NCBI RefSeq assembly: GCF_000192795.1 | Contig: NW_007360625.1 | Span: 1 to 64,000, forward strand | Length of the DNA stretch: 64,000 nt | Direction of reading: 5' to 3' | Source: Vavraia culicis subsp. floridensis | Lineage: Eukaryota; Microsporidia; Pleistophoridae | Part shown: in pieces, positions 54,017 through 64,000 of the stretch | Layout of the letters: each line of letters opens with the position of its first letter | Numbering within the stretch: the stretch's first letter is position 1 | Notes under the pieces: generated by a model | What the model was told of the DNA's origin: nothing | What the model saw: only the letters and a program-made list of their open reading frames with translations | The model's database searches: none | Program-made: the position numbers and the translations under genes

Positions 54017-55258
54017 ATGTCTACATTAATTGAACAAATTCTGAAACAAATCGGTGTTACCATTTATAAGCGATGTTTCATAACACAAATACCATTGCTC
54101 ATGAAAGAATACATCTCTGGCTACGTGAATATCCTGAAGACCATAATAGGGAGCGGCATACTTTACATACCTATGCTTTTTAAGTCGTATGGCGCCATTA
54201 GTACGTTTTTTTTGATGTGCATCTCGGCTGTTCTGTCCATGGTGGGACAGACAATCTTCCTGTACTGCAACGCGTTCCTCGATGACCGCTCGACAAACAT
54301 AACATCGTTGGCAAGGGAGAGTGTGCCACGTACACGGTTTATTGTGGACTTCTTCGTGTTCTTTAAGTGTTTTGGCGTGGCTACCTCGTACCTCATCATT
54401 ATAAGGGAGCTACTTCCGAACTTGGTCCGGTTTGTGTTCGACGAGTCGGTGCTCTCGAAGCCAAAGGTAGCGCTGCTCGTATTTCTGTGTTGTATCTCGC
54501 CGATCACATATTTTAGGCAGCTCAAAAATTTAAAGTACACATCATCGATTGGCCTGATTGCCATTTCGTTCATTTTGTTCTTCTCCATGTATAACTTTGT
54601 TAAACATGGCACTCTTGAACACGTGACTCTGTACGAACCGATATCAATAGAGTGGTTAAAGGGCCTGGGAACGTTTGTGTTTGCATTCACGTGCCATCAG
54701 AACCTGATATCGGTGCAAAATGAGGTTGTTGACAACTCGCCACACAAAATGAAGAAGGTTGTGTATGCCACCACGATCACGAGCTTCGTCATTTACATGG
54801 TGTTCGGCTTTACGAACTACGCATTGTACGCCACAAACATGCGCGACAACGTTCTGAAGAGTTATCCAGATGATAACATTACGCTGTTCTTGCACTTTTT
54901 GTATGTGTGTGTGATGGGATTTTCATATCCACTCCAGATAAACCCTGCACGCGTATACGTATACAACCTGCTAGGATTCAACGCAAAAAAGCGAAGAAAC
55001 AATCTTGTTCACGCTGTGATCACGACTCTGCTCCTCATAAGCACGTATGTGCTGACCATCACAGGCCTTAATCTCGGCGAAATGTATGCATTTGTGGGTG
55101 CCACCGCGTCCACAATGATATGCTTGATTTTCCCGCTTCTATTTTACTATAATATGGGAGTGGAGAGAAAGAAATGGCTGGTGTGGCTAGGTAGTGTAGG
55201 ATTTGTGGTTGGATGCTGTGTCTTTGGACTTTCGTTTTTTAAACTGCTCACGCACTAG
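54017..55258 (+). CDS. Amino-acid transporter, AAAP family (AVT-like)
   Basis: A 413-residue polytopic membrane protein with about 11 spans. The first span region (YVNILKTIIGSGILYIPMLFKSYG) is the AAAP/AVT signature (N-x-x-K-x-x-x-G-x-G-I-L-x-x-P). Later blocks (LGTFVFAFTCHQNLISVQNEV, then FGFTNYALYA; FSYPLQINPARVYV) match vacuolar/plasma-membrane proton-coupled amino-acid transporters. Such carriers would import host amino acids. The start is uncertain: ATG at 54017 or, close before the first span, at 54101; the TTG frame from 53966 is not needed. Confidence 0.9.
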   Translation: MSTLIEQILKQIGVTIYKRCFITQIPLLMKEYISGYVNILKTIIGSGILYIPMLFKSYGAISTFFLMCISAVLSMVGQTIFLYCNAFLDDRSTNITSLARESVPRTRFIVDFFVFFKCFGVATSYLIIIRELLPNLVRFVFDESVLSKPKVALLVFLCCISPITYFRQLKNLKYTSSIGLIAISFILFFSMYNFVKHGTLEHVTLYEPISIEWLKGLGTFVFAFTCHQNLISVQNEVVDNSPHKMKKVVYATTITSFVIYMVFGFTNYALYATNMRDNVLKSYPDDNITLFLHFLYVCVMGFSYPLQINPARVYVYNLLGFNAKKRRNNLVHAVITTLLLISTYVLTITGLNLGEMYAFVGATASTMICLIFPLLFYYNMGVERKKWLVWLGSVGFVVGCCVFGLSFFKLLTH

Positions 55259-57436
55259 AGACTAGATGAATTTGCAGATTCGGCAAGTTCTATCTACAGC
55301 GAGTTAAGGAGGAGATGGAATGCTTAACATTAATTAAAGAGCGTACACTCTTCATCTTTGGAAGCAAACGGGCGTGATATTTACGAGTTATGCACAACAT
55401 ATCTCGGCGGTATAACCAGCTGATCTGTTCCAATAAAATACGGTGCAAATCACTTGAACCTCAGAAGATATATCTGATACATTTTTATACGTGATTGAAC
55501 AGTTTAACGTCACAAATGAGGAGCGCTTTCGTAGCCATAGTAGGTGTTACTGTACAAATGCCCGTTTTAAATACTAAGCAGCAGGAACAAATGGAAAAGT
55601 AAACTGCAATCACCCTTTTTCTAGCAGAAGAGTAGACACCAGGTAATACGTAATTCATAATAAATTTGTACCAATCCTGACAATACTTATATAGCAGATC
55701 GAACAGCAACCGTTTGGTCTATTTTTGTCTTTCTAACAGGTGCCAAGAATGATCGTGTAATTGAGTGTTAACTATATCACACATGTGACAAGTGCTGCGA
55801 CCACTAATAAATCACGAACAAGCAAATAAAAGCATACAATGATATATCTACGTGCTTGCACACCTGATTCGTTCATTATAGCGTATTTTTTACCTTTCAA
55901 TCACAAGAAGAACGTGATACATGGCTTGGTAGTGTTTAAACAGGCAAGATGCGTGTAATATTATAATTTTGAGGAACGTTTCACTGATTTTAAGAGAAGG
56001 AACGAACACCAATCAATTCCGCCCAATGAGTCGTACGAGTACGAATACAACACAATAATACACTTCTACACATGGTATGCCCATAAAATATGGTCGTATC
56101 ATGTTATTACTAACGTTGTAAACGTTAATTTATTTACAACTGGTAATCAAATACGGTAAAATAATCCACAATTATGTATTAAAGCTGTTCTTCGATGCTA
56201 ATTAGCTTTGTTGGTAGGATAGAAGCATCGTTTTGCAGCAACAGTTCATAGCCTAGCAAAACATGCATCATATAATTAATATCAGCCCTTTAAAATGATG
56301 GTCCTATCCTGTGCGCCCTCTCCCATAAAGGATCTCTATCGCTTGATACTATTAAATCGCCTAGTAAGATTGCTATTATAGTTAAACCGATTGCAAGAAC
56401 AAGCATCGTAAATTTATCTTTTTGTCTTTTTTATACTTTCTCGGTAAATATGAAACAGTACGTAACAAATCCTATAAGAAAACAAGAATAATTGATGAAC
56501 GTGAACATATCAGCTAACAGTAGTACCACATATTCCACAAAATTTATGTTAATTTGTTTTTTTGTAATTGGTCATGTACTACGCAGATATTTCCTGTTGC
56601 TCAATTATTTTGGATGTTCTGCTAGGTACCGCCTGATTACACAACACGATATTTCCTGTTACTCAATTATTTTGGATGTTCTGCTAGGTATCGCCTGATT
56701 ACACAACACGATATTTCCTGTTGCTCAATTATTTTGGATGTTCTGCTAGGTACCGCCTGATCACACAACACGATATTGTGCTATTGCCAGAATATATTTC
56801 AAGAAATGGTGATCCTTTGCTGCATATCGATGTTAACTAAAATTATTACTCTCCATGTCAACTTTAAATGAACCGTTTTCCTTAACAATGGTGCGAACTA
56901 AAGACTTCCCTTCCGGTGCCACACAGGGATGGATAGAAATTCATATCCGCCGTTTGAACAAAAAACTCTGCTAAATATTGGCATGAGAAGAAAGATGTAC
57001 GCTATAGGCACTGGTATTAGATTGGAGCAACGAATGAAGCACAGGTACTGTTGAACAAAAACGGTTGGTGTTTCAGCTTGTGATAAAACGAAGAGATGAA
57101 TCAAATACAGCCTAACAAAATGTATAAAATTATGTATGAATCGAATGTTGTTACGTGTTAACTTGTAGGGTGAATACACAGAAGGTATACATTGTACATA
57201 CCAAGCATACTTGCTGTATAATGTGATCCACTTGGATCACAGATACATTTACCAGATTTATCAGTAATCACTAATACGATTTATTACACTCTTCTATTTT
57301 CAACTACCGCGCAGCAAACCATCAACAAATGCACCTATTACTTCGTTTACACCACATAACAAACCATAATTAGTACGATTTATCACCCATTCTCGTTTTC
57401 AATATTATACCACATTTTATTTTCAAATCATCTCTT
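55259..57436. other. Gene-free stretch containing a 62-bp tandem repeat
   Basis: About 2.2 kb, AT-rich, with no supported coding frame. It holds the 3 x 62-bp repeat listed separately and a short inverted repeat GTGATCCA/TGGATCAC at 57223-57240. Confidence 0.5.
56587..56772. repeat. Three tandem copies of a 62-bp unit
   Basis: Units begin at 56587, 56649 and 56711 (ATATTTCCTGTTGCTCAATT...), with two or three substitutions between copies (for example GTTGCTC versus GTTACTC, GGTACC versus GGTATC) and the start of a fourth copy (ATATTG). 62 is not a multiple of three, and the repeat is in no credible gene. Confidence 0.95.
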
Positions 57437-57442
57437 CCCCCA

Positions 57443-57697
57443 ATGGAACACATATTTGCCCTTGGCAACAGGCTAAAACCAAAAGCAAAGACCATAAATC
57501 TAGAACAAGCTAAAGAACAGCTGAAATCAAACAAGATCGATACATTATACATTGATATACACAAGCTAGAATGTATTACCGAGTTTCTGTACAGGGTGAA
57601 CGGTGATATGCTCGTTTCTACCATTTTTATGGATGGTGGTATAAAGGGAAAGAAAGCTGTGAGATTGGAATATTGCTATGAGGATATTTACTATTAG
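57443..57697 (+). CDS. Small protein, unrecognised
   Basis: An 84-residue soluble protein (MEHIFALGNRLKPKAKTINL...; ...IDTLYIDIHKLECITEFLY; ...GGIKGKKAVRLEYCYEDIYY) with a mixed alpha/beta look. CCCCC at 57437-57441 lies one base before the ATG, which makes it a good gene candidate despite its size and isolation. I recognise no family. Confidence 0.65.
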   Translation: MEHIFALGNRLKPKAKTINLEQAKEQLKSNKIDTLYIDIHKLECITEFLYRVNGDMLVSTIFMDGGIKGKKAVRLEYCYEDIYY

Positions 57698-58989
57698 TAC
57701 GGGTTGTTGGACATTCATCTCCTTACGCACGATTCATATTACGGAGTACCTGTCCGTCAATCATTGTTCTTCCATATTTCACCTCATTCCATGCATAAAT
57801 AATTCATTTTTTAACAATGAATGGAATGATCTACAAAAACCATGAGGGATGTTTGATTAAACTGTTTCACAACAATGCATAATCAAAGAACACGATTAGG
57901 TGTAAGTCGGTAATTCAGTTGAACGCAAAAAACTAAATCTATTCTACCTCAACTCTTCACCTCGTTACAAGCAGTAATTCGATTTAGTACTCAGTTCATC
58001 TCCAGCACCATTTATGCTAAATTAAAAGGCTTTAAATGTCAACATCAAATAATAATGCTCTTTACAGCACTGCCTAAAGATAAATAAATCGTTCTGTACA
58101 CATCATTTGAGTAGAAGACAGAATTAATGCATAATTCACACAGGTATTCGTTTTTGTTGTAGTTACGGGCCCTGAATATAAATAAAGCGCCCTCCTGTAT
58201 TATCACCTGCAGAATAAAGCAAATATGCTGCAAAGCGTATTCGTTGGTGTACATCGATTTGGCGTAGCTTCTTTTCAAATCGTAAATGTTCTTTTCTCCT
58301 ACAGGTACGGTAACACGAATTGTTCACCCGTGTTGCAAGGATAACACGGTCTTGCACTTAAATCCTATTTTCATAGTACGGATGGTTATGCTTCGCATAT
58401 TCTGCATAATTAATACATCCTTTTATGAAAATAAAATTTTTTTATGCACATATTGTCATGTGCAGTGTAACAATCAGTGCATTGAACTGTTTACGAATGA
58501 AAAATAATTTTTAACGCATTTACGTACGGTTATGTACGGATTAATTGTAATTTATAATTTGGGAATAATAAAATGGATAAAAAGTAATGCTGCACGTAAT
58601 GATACTGTAAATTAGTAAATGAAAATCAGCATTAAAAAGATGAACGAGAAGAGGTGAATAAACGTATTCGTAGTAGAACGAGGAGATTGATGGTTTAAAA
58701 TATTATTTTTATGTTTTATGCATTTTTTATATTTTATACCGCAAAATGCCATGATCACATGCAACAATAAATATGAAATAATAAATATTTGCTGTAAAGA
58801 GCAATTTCTAGTATTTTAGATCGTTTGGTACGTGGTACTGGGATGAAAAAGTGCATGAATTTAATTTGCAATCACCGTTATTTAATAAACATACGTACAA
58901 TTGTGCATAAATAAAATAGTAAGAATTGTAAACATTAATTTAAAGATTAACCTTCCATGCATAAATACATGATTATAGGAATAAGATAG
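57698..58989. other. Gene-free AT-rich stretch
   Basis: About 1.3 kb; only short frames without signals. Confidence 0.5.
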
Positions 58990-59102
58990 AATAGAAAGGA
59001 TGGATAGTATGGAAAGGATGGATAGTATGGATAGGATGGAAAGGATGGATAGGATGGAAAGGATGGATAGTATGAATAGGATGGATAGTATGGATAGGAT
59101 GG
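58990..59102. repeat. GGAT-rich tandem array
   Basis: About 110 bases of variant units such as GGATGGATAGTAT, GGATGGAAA and GGATAGGATGG, strongly purine-biased on the plus strand. It directly abuts a second array of 23-bp units. The minus strand is open across both, giving an artefactual repetitive protein. Confidence 0.9.
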
Positions 59103-59109
59103 TAATAAA

Positions 59110-59247
59110 AATACAAATAATACGGTAATAACAATACAAATAATACGGTAATAACAATACAAATAATACGGTAATAACAATACAAATAATACGGTAATAA
59201 CAATACAAATAATACGGTAATAACAATACAAATAATACGGTAATAGA
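59110..59247. repeat. About six tandem copies of a 23-bp unit
   Basis: The unit AATACAAATAATACGGTAAT plus AAC repeats nearly perfectly from 59110 (59110, 59133, 59156, 59179, 59202, 59225), with one base change at each end. Confidence 0.95.
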
Positions 59248-59472
59248 ACAGGTCAAGACTCTAAAATTAATTAATTCAAAACGTGATAAATAATTTCTAC
59301 GTTTTAAGAACGCATTAAAACAAGCATACGCCATGCATACAAATGCATAAATATATAATAATGCATGATAACCGTGCTGTCACCCCCCTACTCCACACCA
59401 AAACCAACGATCACAAATATTTTAATTAAGATTTTCCCATTTTATATAAACACAACAATAAATCTCCTATCA

Positions 59473-59841
59473 ATGAGCACACGCTTCGTTCTCAGCTGTA
59501 GGCGGTGCAAGTGCAGGGTAAGTGAACACGCTGTACAAGCCATGCTGATATCAAATCCAAAGATTAAGTTATTTTCAAGTGCACGGTGCATGAACGTGCT
59601 GATTGATCCACGAACGTACATTACAAGGACGTGCAAGTGTTTTATTAGAGAGATACTCTGCATAAATTGTGTATCATGCGTGGGGTACCACGTGACACAG
59701 CCTTGCCTGTTCTGTCTGAGGAGGAACAGCAACGGCCATCTGTTCATGTTTAACTTTGGGAGTGTGAGGCACACGGAGCATAGGGAACAGGGGAGCATGG
59801 TAGTGGAGATAGAGAGGGAGGAGGAGATACGGTTGAGGTGA
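59473..59841 (+). CDS. FAM72-like zinc-binding protein
   Basis: A 122-residue protein with four CxxC-type pairs. The order FVLSCRRCKCRVSEHAVQAM, then ISNPKIKLFSS, TRTCKCFIREILCINCVSCVGYHV and PCLFCLRRNSNGHLFMFN parallels FAM72 (C-x-x-C-x-x-x-L-x-x-RGMKA; LYST; CxCxxxDIACLxCGNxVGYHV; PCxxCLxxxNNGHxWMF). Vertebrate FAM72A binds uracil-DNA glycosylase UNG2; the role in unicellular relatives is unknown. An acidic/basic C-terminal tail (EIEREEEIRLR) follows. The ATG at 59473 is close to the first cysteine pair; an ATG at 59365 would add a non-homologous 36-residue extension. Confidence 0.82.
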   Translation: MSTRFVLSCRRCKCRVSEHAVQAMLISNPKIKLFSSARCMNVLIDPRTYITRTCKCFIREILCINCVSCVGYHVTQPCLFCLRRNSNGHLFMFNFGSVRHTEHREQGSMVVEIEREEEIRLR

Positions 59842-60765
59842 AGGGGTGTTGCGGTGTGGTATCAGTATGAGTGAATGTACTAGTAAATCTTTCAGATCAG
59901 GAAATGTTCTTTCAAGTTTATATTTTGGAGCAGGGCACTTCAACTAAATCGTATTTTGAACGAACTGTCACCAGGTCTTCTCAAAGTATGTCTTAGCTTA
60001 TTTTCTAAAACACTGTGGATTAGAAACGGCTCCTTTACACCGTGTTACTCCTACCGCCAGTAAAACATGGCGTGTTGCAATGGGTGCATCAACAGCAATG
60101 CACAGCGATAATTCATGCGTTTTAAAACAATCTACCCGTTTCATTGCTTATCTTAGCCTATGTTCTAGCAATCTCTTACAAATAGTTTTACCTGCCAGTA
60201 CCACCACCACTCTTTCATTCCTGAACCGTACCAAATCACTTCCCTCATCAGAACGCTCTCCTAAGTAACACGCCAGTACGATGTTGCACAGTGAGCCATT
60301 ACAAACACATAAAATGCTTTTCAAGCTCTTCCATCAATTCAGCAGCACATCCGTAAAATATTTTATCCCGTCCCACAATATCTAATGCTTTTCATGCTGC
60401 GTCACCAATCACAGCACATCACCGTATCAACATGGCATGAAAAATCATTTAATACATTATGTGTGCATAAAAATGTTTTACAGGTGCTGAAACATCATTG
60501 ATGATTTGTTCACGTGGTGAGATTAACATTGTATCATAAAAGGATGTGCTAGTGATGGAAAGAAAGTATGATCACGGTGTATACATGCGCATTTATGTAT
60601 TGCATAAAACAGTGTAACTCCAGTCATTCTACCGATAATGCAATGCAATACATCGCATGAATACGTACCATCCCACAATCAACCCCACACGAATCATCAA
60701 CGCCCCTTCAATTCGTCCATTCTGTGATCCATCGAAGCACATAAACCGCACATAAAAGGAAGAAA
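59842..60765. other. Intergenic, nothing assigned
   Basis: About 900 bases; only short frames. Confidence 0.5.
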
Positions 60766-60933
60766 ATGCTTGCACATATTTTACTACACATAGTGCATTT
60801 ATGGGGAAAGGGAGAGGAAGAAAAAGATGATGAAAACGGGGGAATGACACCTGTGTACGTGCTAGGATTCTTTCTGTTCCTGTTTGTAGCATTTTTTGTA
60901 TTTCTTGTAATATTTTCGAAGAGGAACAGGTAA
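60766..60933 (+). CDS. Possible 55-residue secretory/membrane microprotein
   Basis: The frame predicts a hydrophobic N-terminus (residues 2-13), an acidic stretch (GKGEEEKDDENGG), one strong membrane span (about 30-50, rich in F, L and V) and a basic end (SKRNR). This order repeats that of the proteins at 37733 and 41030, at less than half the size. The opposite-strand frame has no such logic. There is no C-run at the start, as for the two larger proteins. Confidence 0.45.
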   Translation: MLAHILLHIVHLWGKGEEEKDDENGGMTPVYVLGFFLFLFVAFFVFLVIFSKRNR

Positions 60934-62463
60934 GGGCGGCACGGATGTGGGGTCGAGTTGTAAATATTGGCAGGTGTTCATTTTGTGTTTACGCACGCAT
61001 AAGTTACGAGCGCATTAAATTTATGCTTTAAATTGAGATAGAAAGGAATGGCGTGCTTACGTGTATTGCACAAGAAAATGTTCTTAATTTACAATAGTTT
61101 TAATTAAATGCATTTATAAATGCTGATTTTTTGGCACAACCCGCTTATTACAGGATGAGAGAGCTGTGATAAATGTTGAAGGTGAGAAAGTATTCGATAT
61201 GTGGTACTTTGATCATCCTTCATTGCCTAAATACGATATTTCATCCAATATTGGCGCAGTAGTACACATTCCATACCACTACGTGGTCACCCAAGGAGTA
61301 GAGGATAGAACTGAACTACTCTTCCGAGCACCTTTCTGAACAATTACCTGTTCTCATAAGAACATTCTTAATAGTCTGTCTGCCATATCGAAGATCATTC
61401 ATACGAGTTGATGATAAAGTATATTGCTTTCATCCATAATTCATACTATTTTTAACTACTCCTTACATTTTAATGTTCATATATGGCACTTAATTCCTAT
61501 CTTATTCTCTTTTTTTCATTCAAATACGTTCACTTATCATCTAAAACACTTTAAAACACATTTTTATGGTCCTTTGAGACCAACCGTATATATTTACTTC
61601 CAGTTCATGAAGAAACTTAGCGCATTATCTCGCACAACATCTTCATGCACATCTTTATTACAATAAAAAGATATTTTGCAATCACAATGCTGATCCTAAT
61701 GTAAGCCGTAACTTACGCGACACCATTTCTCAAGAGCACTCTGAGGAATTTTTATTCTCAGATTTGCAGATAAATGTGATCCGTGGCAATTTAACATCCA
61801 GTCAGGAAAGCGTATTCGATGCTCAACCTATTATTATTATTCCCAGAAGAGATGCCATATTGTTTCTCTCTCATACCTTTCACAGAACGACCATTTTCTC
61901 CTGTCAATATCTGTCAGGCAATAGACAAACATGAACGTGCCACACGTATTTAATTAATGCAGCTCATCAGTTGCCCGATTAACAGCAACAATTTTCTAAA
62001 ACAATGGAGGTGAATTGATGAAATTAACATATCTAAAATTGCTTGTCACACTTCTACCGATGCATGACAGCTAGACTATCTCACAACACAAATCGCTTTT
62101 TTGAATGACATGTCATTCGTAGTATGTTCGAATAGATCACAACATTATACCAACTCTTACTTTTGGTGAATACTTCATTACTGTTAACATGACAGAGCAG
62201 TGATCTCAACGCAAGCGGTTTTAAATCGCTTTACTCTTAACAAAGATCTTAATTGTTCATATCAACAAATTTTCTGTTGCAATGGCGTTGATCATATGCA
62301 GGAGACACAATACATTGTGTTTAGATCGATAACATCATTCATGCTGTTACATGTCATTAATATGTTATAGATTGCTTGAATACCATGAAAAATGAGACCT
62401 GAGATCATTACAATCATGAAAAAGAAATGATCAGCACCAGAATATCGAAAAATAACTTAACTT
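60934..62463. other. Gene-free AT-rich stretch
   Basis: About 1.5 kb leading to the LRR gene; nothing coding recognised. Confidence 0.5.
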
Positions 62464-63363
62464 TTACTTATAAAGCTCGAAAATGGTTTGTTCTTCATCG
62501 CACTCATCTGACCACTCGCATCGTTCCTTAAGAGATTTACATCTTGACGAAAAAAACTCACGGAGAATATGCGCCTCTTCTTCAGATATGTCAGAACTCT
62601 TATAACAGAACACAAGTACATCAAGCTGTTTGAACGTCTCAAAAACATTTTCGATCAAGTTATTTAGCAGTTCTGGCGAACTTTCAGACGACACCTGATT
62701 GTCTTTTGAAAGTATTGCTATTACATCTATCACCAGTTTCTTAATGTCAGCGAAAGCTTTAAAGTCTCCGTGTGATATAAGTTTGATTAGTTCTTCATAA
62801 GTTGAATCTACGCTAACATGAAGAGTGTGAAGTTTAAGATGCATTAAATTCTGTTCATTTGCGTCAACTTTTGCAGGTTGGCATTTATCATCATTTCGAT
62901 TGGCGAAGCTATCAAATGATGACTGAATGGATCTACCATCTATGCGAAATTCTTTTAGCGTTTTTAAAGGTTCTATCGACCTCACCAGTTCATAAATGGT
63001 CAACTCAGAACTAACAAGGAGTTTTTCTATTGGACCTTTCAAATTGCTTAGTTGTCTATGTAGAATTCTTGGACCAAAATACCAATTCGCAATACGAATT
63101 TCAAGATGTTTCAACATTTCGAACTTAATTATCATTTGCATGAGCTCTTCATCTACACACCAGCAATTTATTCTCAGTGTTTCTAACTTTTTCATTTGTA
63201 TTCCACTGGTTAGCAAAGCATCCAACCTCAAATTACCACCGCCAGCATCAATTTCTAAAACTTTAAGGGCGGCAAAGTCTAGGTTAAATAAATTAGAAGC
63301 ATCATTAACATAACAAATTAATACTAAATGCTTAAGTTCATTTCGGTTAATTTCCTTTAAAAC
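62464..63363 (-). pseudogene. LRR gene, 3' part displaced by a frameshift
   Basis: This frame is open from 63363 to the stop at 62464 and reads as leucine-rich repeats (LETLRINCWC, MLKHLEIRIANW, LKEFRIDGRSI, LKLHTLHVSVDS, IKKLVIDVIAIL, FKQLDVLVFCY) with an acidic C-terminus. It has no ATG near its 5' end and begins within the last codons of the upstream LRR frame on the same strand, overlapping by seven bases. It is most simply the 3' part of the same gene, put out of frame by one base at the TTTT run (63357-63360 region), by mutation or sequencing error. LRR families are expanded at microsporidian chromosome ends. Confidence 0.72.
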
Positions 63364-64000
63364 TTAATAGCGAGCTTTAGATCAAAAATGTCAATTGATA
63401 AATACTCTGGTATAATATCATAACACTGAAAAGACGAAAGCAGCAGTTCACGGTTCTTTTCGCCTAGTGATAAACACCTTAGACCCCTTACTATTTGGTC
63501 ACTGAGCATAACACTCGCATATTCACCCGTGTTTACCGTCAGATTGCGTAATTTTACGCACTTATTTAGATTGACTTTGATTATTATTGTTTGTTTATGT
63601 GCCAGAGGCGATAGAATAGGACGAAACCACCTGCACCTATTGAAACAGATATTCTCATATGATTCTCCAAAAGCTACCTCAATTTGTTTACATTGTTGCA
63701 CAGTTTGCACAGTATCCTTGGAAGTGAGAAAAGTACATCCAATAAACATCAGACTTTCCAGTTTCATGTTACTCACTTTCTCTAAGAATTCATCTGTTAC
63801 AAACATATGCTTCACCTTAAGTGTTCGCAATTTTGGAAATTTTTCGAAATTTAGAAAATTCTGTAACATGTTATAAGATTTACCGTTCACACTTGTATAT
63901 ATATGCGTCAAAAATAGAAGATACAGGTCGGTAATAAAATCAAATTTCTGCATTATATCACCGAGATTGACATCAGATAAATTTCTTGACCATTTATGAA
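63357..64000 (-). CDS. LRR protein, 5' part, cut by the window edge
   Basis: A frame that stays open to the window edge (the first internal ATG is at 63953, but codons upstream of it to 64000 remain open), so the gene starts outside. The protein is leucine-rich-repeat-like (FPKLRTLKVKHMFV, MKLESLMFIGCTF, CVKLRNLTVNTGEY, GLRCLSLGEKNREL). A hydrophobic segment near ATG 63953 (DLYLLFLTHIY) is not a convincing signal peptide. It stops at 63357, directly where the next LRR frame opens. No function can be assigned beyond LRR protein. Confidence 0.72.
   Translation of the reverse strand, partial: HKWSRNLSDVNLGDIMQKFDFITDLYLLFLTHIYTSVNGKSYNMLQNFLNFEKFPKLRTLKVKHMFVTDEFLEKVSNMKLESLMFIGCTFLTSKDTVQTVQQCKQIEVAFGESYENICFNRCRWFRPILSPLAHKQTIIIKVNLNKCVKLRNLTVNTGEYASVMLSDQIVRGLRCLSLGEKNRELLLSSFQCYDIIPEYLSIDIFDLKLAIKF

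Noticed and set aside
57223..57240. Inverted repeat GTGATCCA/TGGATCAC
   Set aside because: Eight-base arms with a two-base spacer are expected occasionally in 64 kb; no neighbouring feature.
58882..59334. Minus-strand frames with repetitive YYRIICIVITVLF and HPIHTIHPF text
   Set aside because: They are read through the two tandem arrays; repeat-derived open frames, not a gene.

Overview
The window looks like nuclear DNA from a microsporidian (fungus-related intracellular parasite). The evidence is: short, apparently intronless eukaryotic genes; shortened forms of eIF5A, RFC, GLE1, RIO2, UTP11, TAP42 and NAA20; a GH19 chitinase; leucine-rich-repeat (LRR) genes at the right end; and a run of 3-5 C within about 20 bases of most confident start codons, sometimes with an AAATTT box in front (both described for microsporidian start regions). 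Genes are spaced more widely than in Encephalitozoon, which would fit a less compact lineage such as Trachipleistophora or Vavraia; that placement is only an inference.

Positions 1.9-25.7 kb are gene-rich on both strands: a possible Mediator subunit, an NSUN5/Rcm1 rRNA methyltransferase, La, TAP42, a class I histone deacetylase, a PPPDE (DeSI) peptidase, uS3, RIO2, a candidate structured RNA, GLE1, an IRE1-like ER stress sensor, POP5, a C2H2 zinc-finger protein, eS28, UTP11 and several unrecognised proteins. Ribosome production is a clear theme (uS3, eS28, RIO2, UTP11, Rcm1), joined by RNA processing (POP5, La, GLE1).

Positions 25.7-59.8 kb are gene-poor. Single genes sit between 0.8-2.9 kb of AT-rich DNA: GH19 chitinase, a double-PHD MYST acetyltransferase, an NSE2/MMS21 SUMO ligase, an RFC small subunit, eIF5A, a DHHC palmitoyltransferase, a GID-complex MAEA/Gid9 homologue, NAA20, an amino-acid transporter and a FAM72-like zinc protein. 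Between them lie small single-span membrane proteins, two of which look like paralogues.

Positions 56-64 kb add tandem repeats (3 x 62 bp, a GGAT-rich array, about 6 x 23 bp) and end in an LRR gene on the minus strand that runs off the window and is broken by a one-base frameshift.

The most unusual items are an IRE1 that has lost its kinase catalytic aspartates but kept its RNase residues, a MOZ/MORF-like PHD-PHD-MYST fusion, a FAM72 homologue, a structured RNA with possible RNase P/MRP features, and the small signal-peptide/acidic/single-TM proteins of the gene-poor part.
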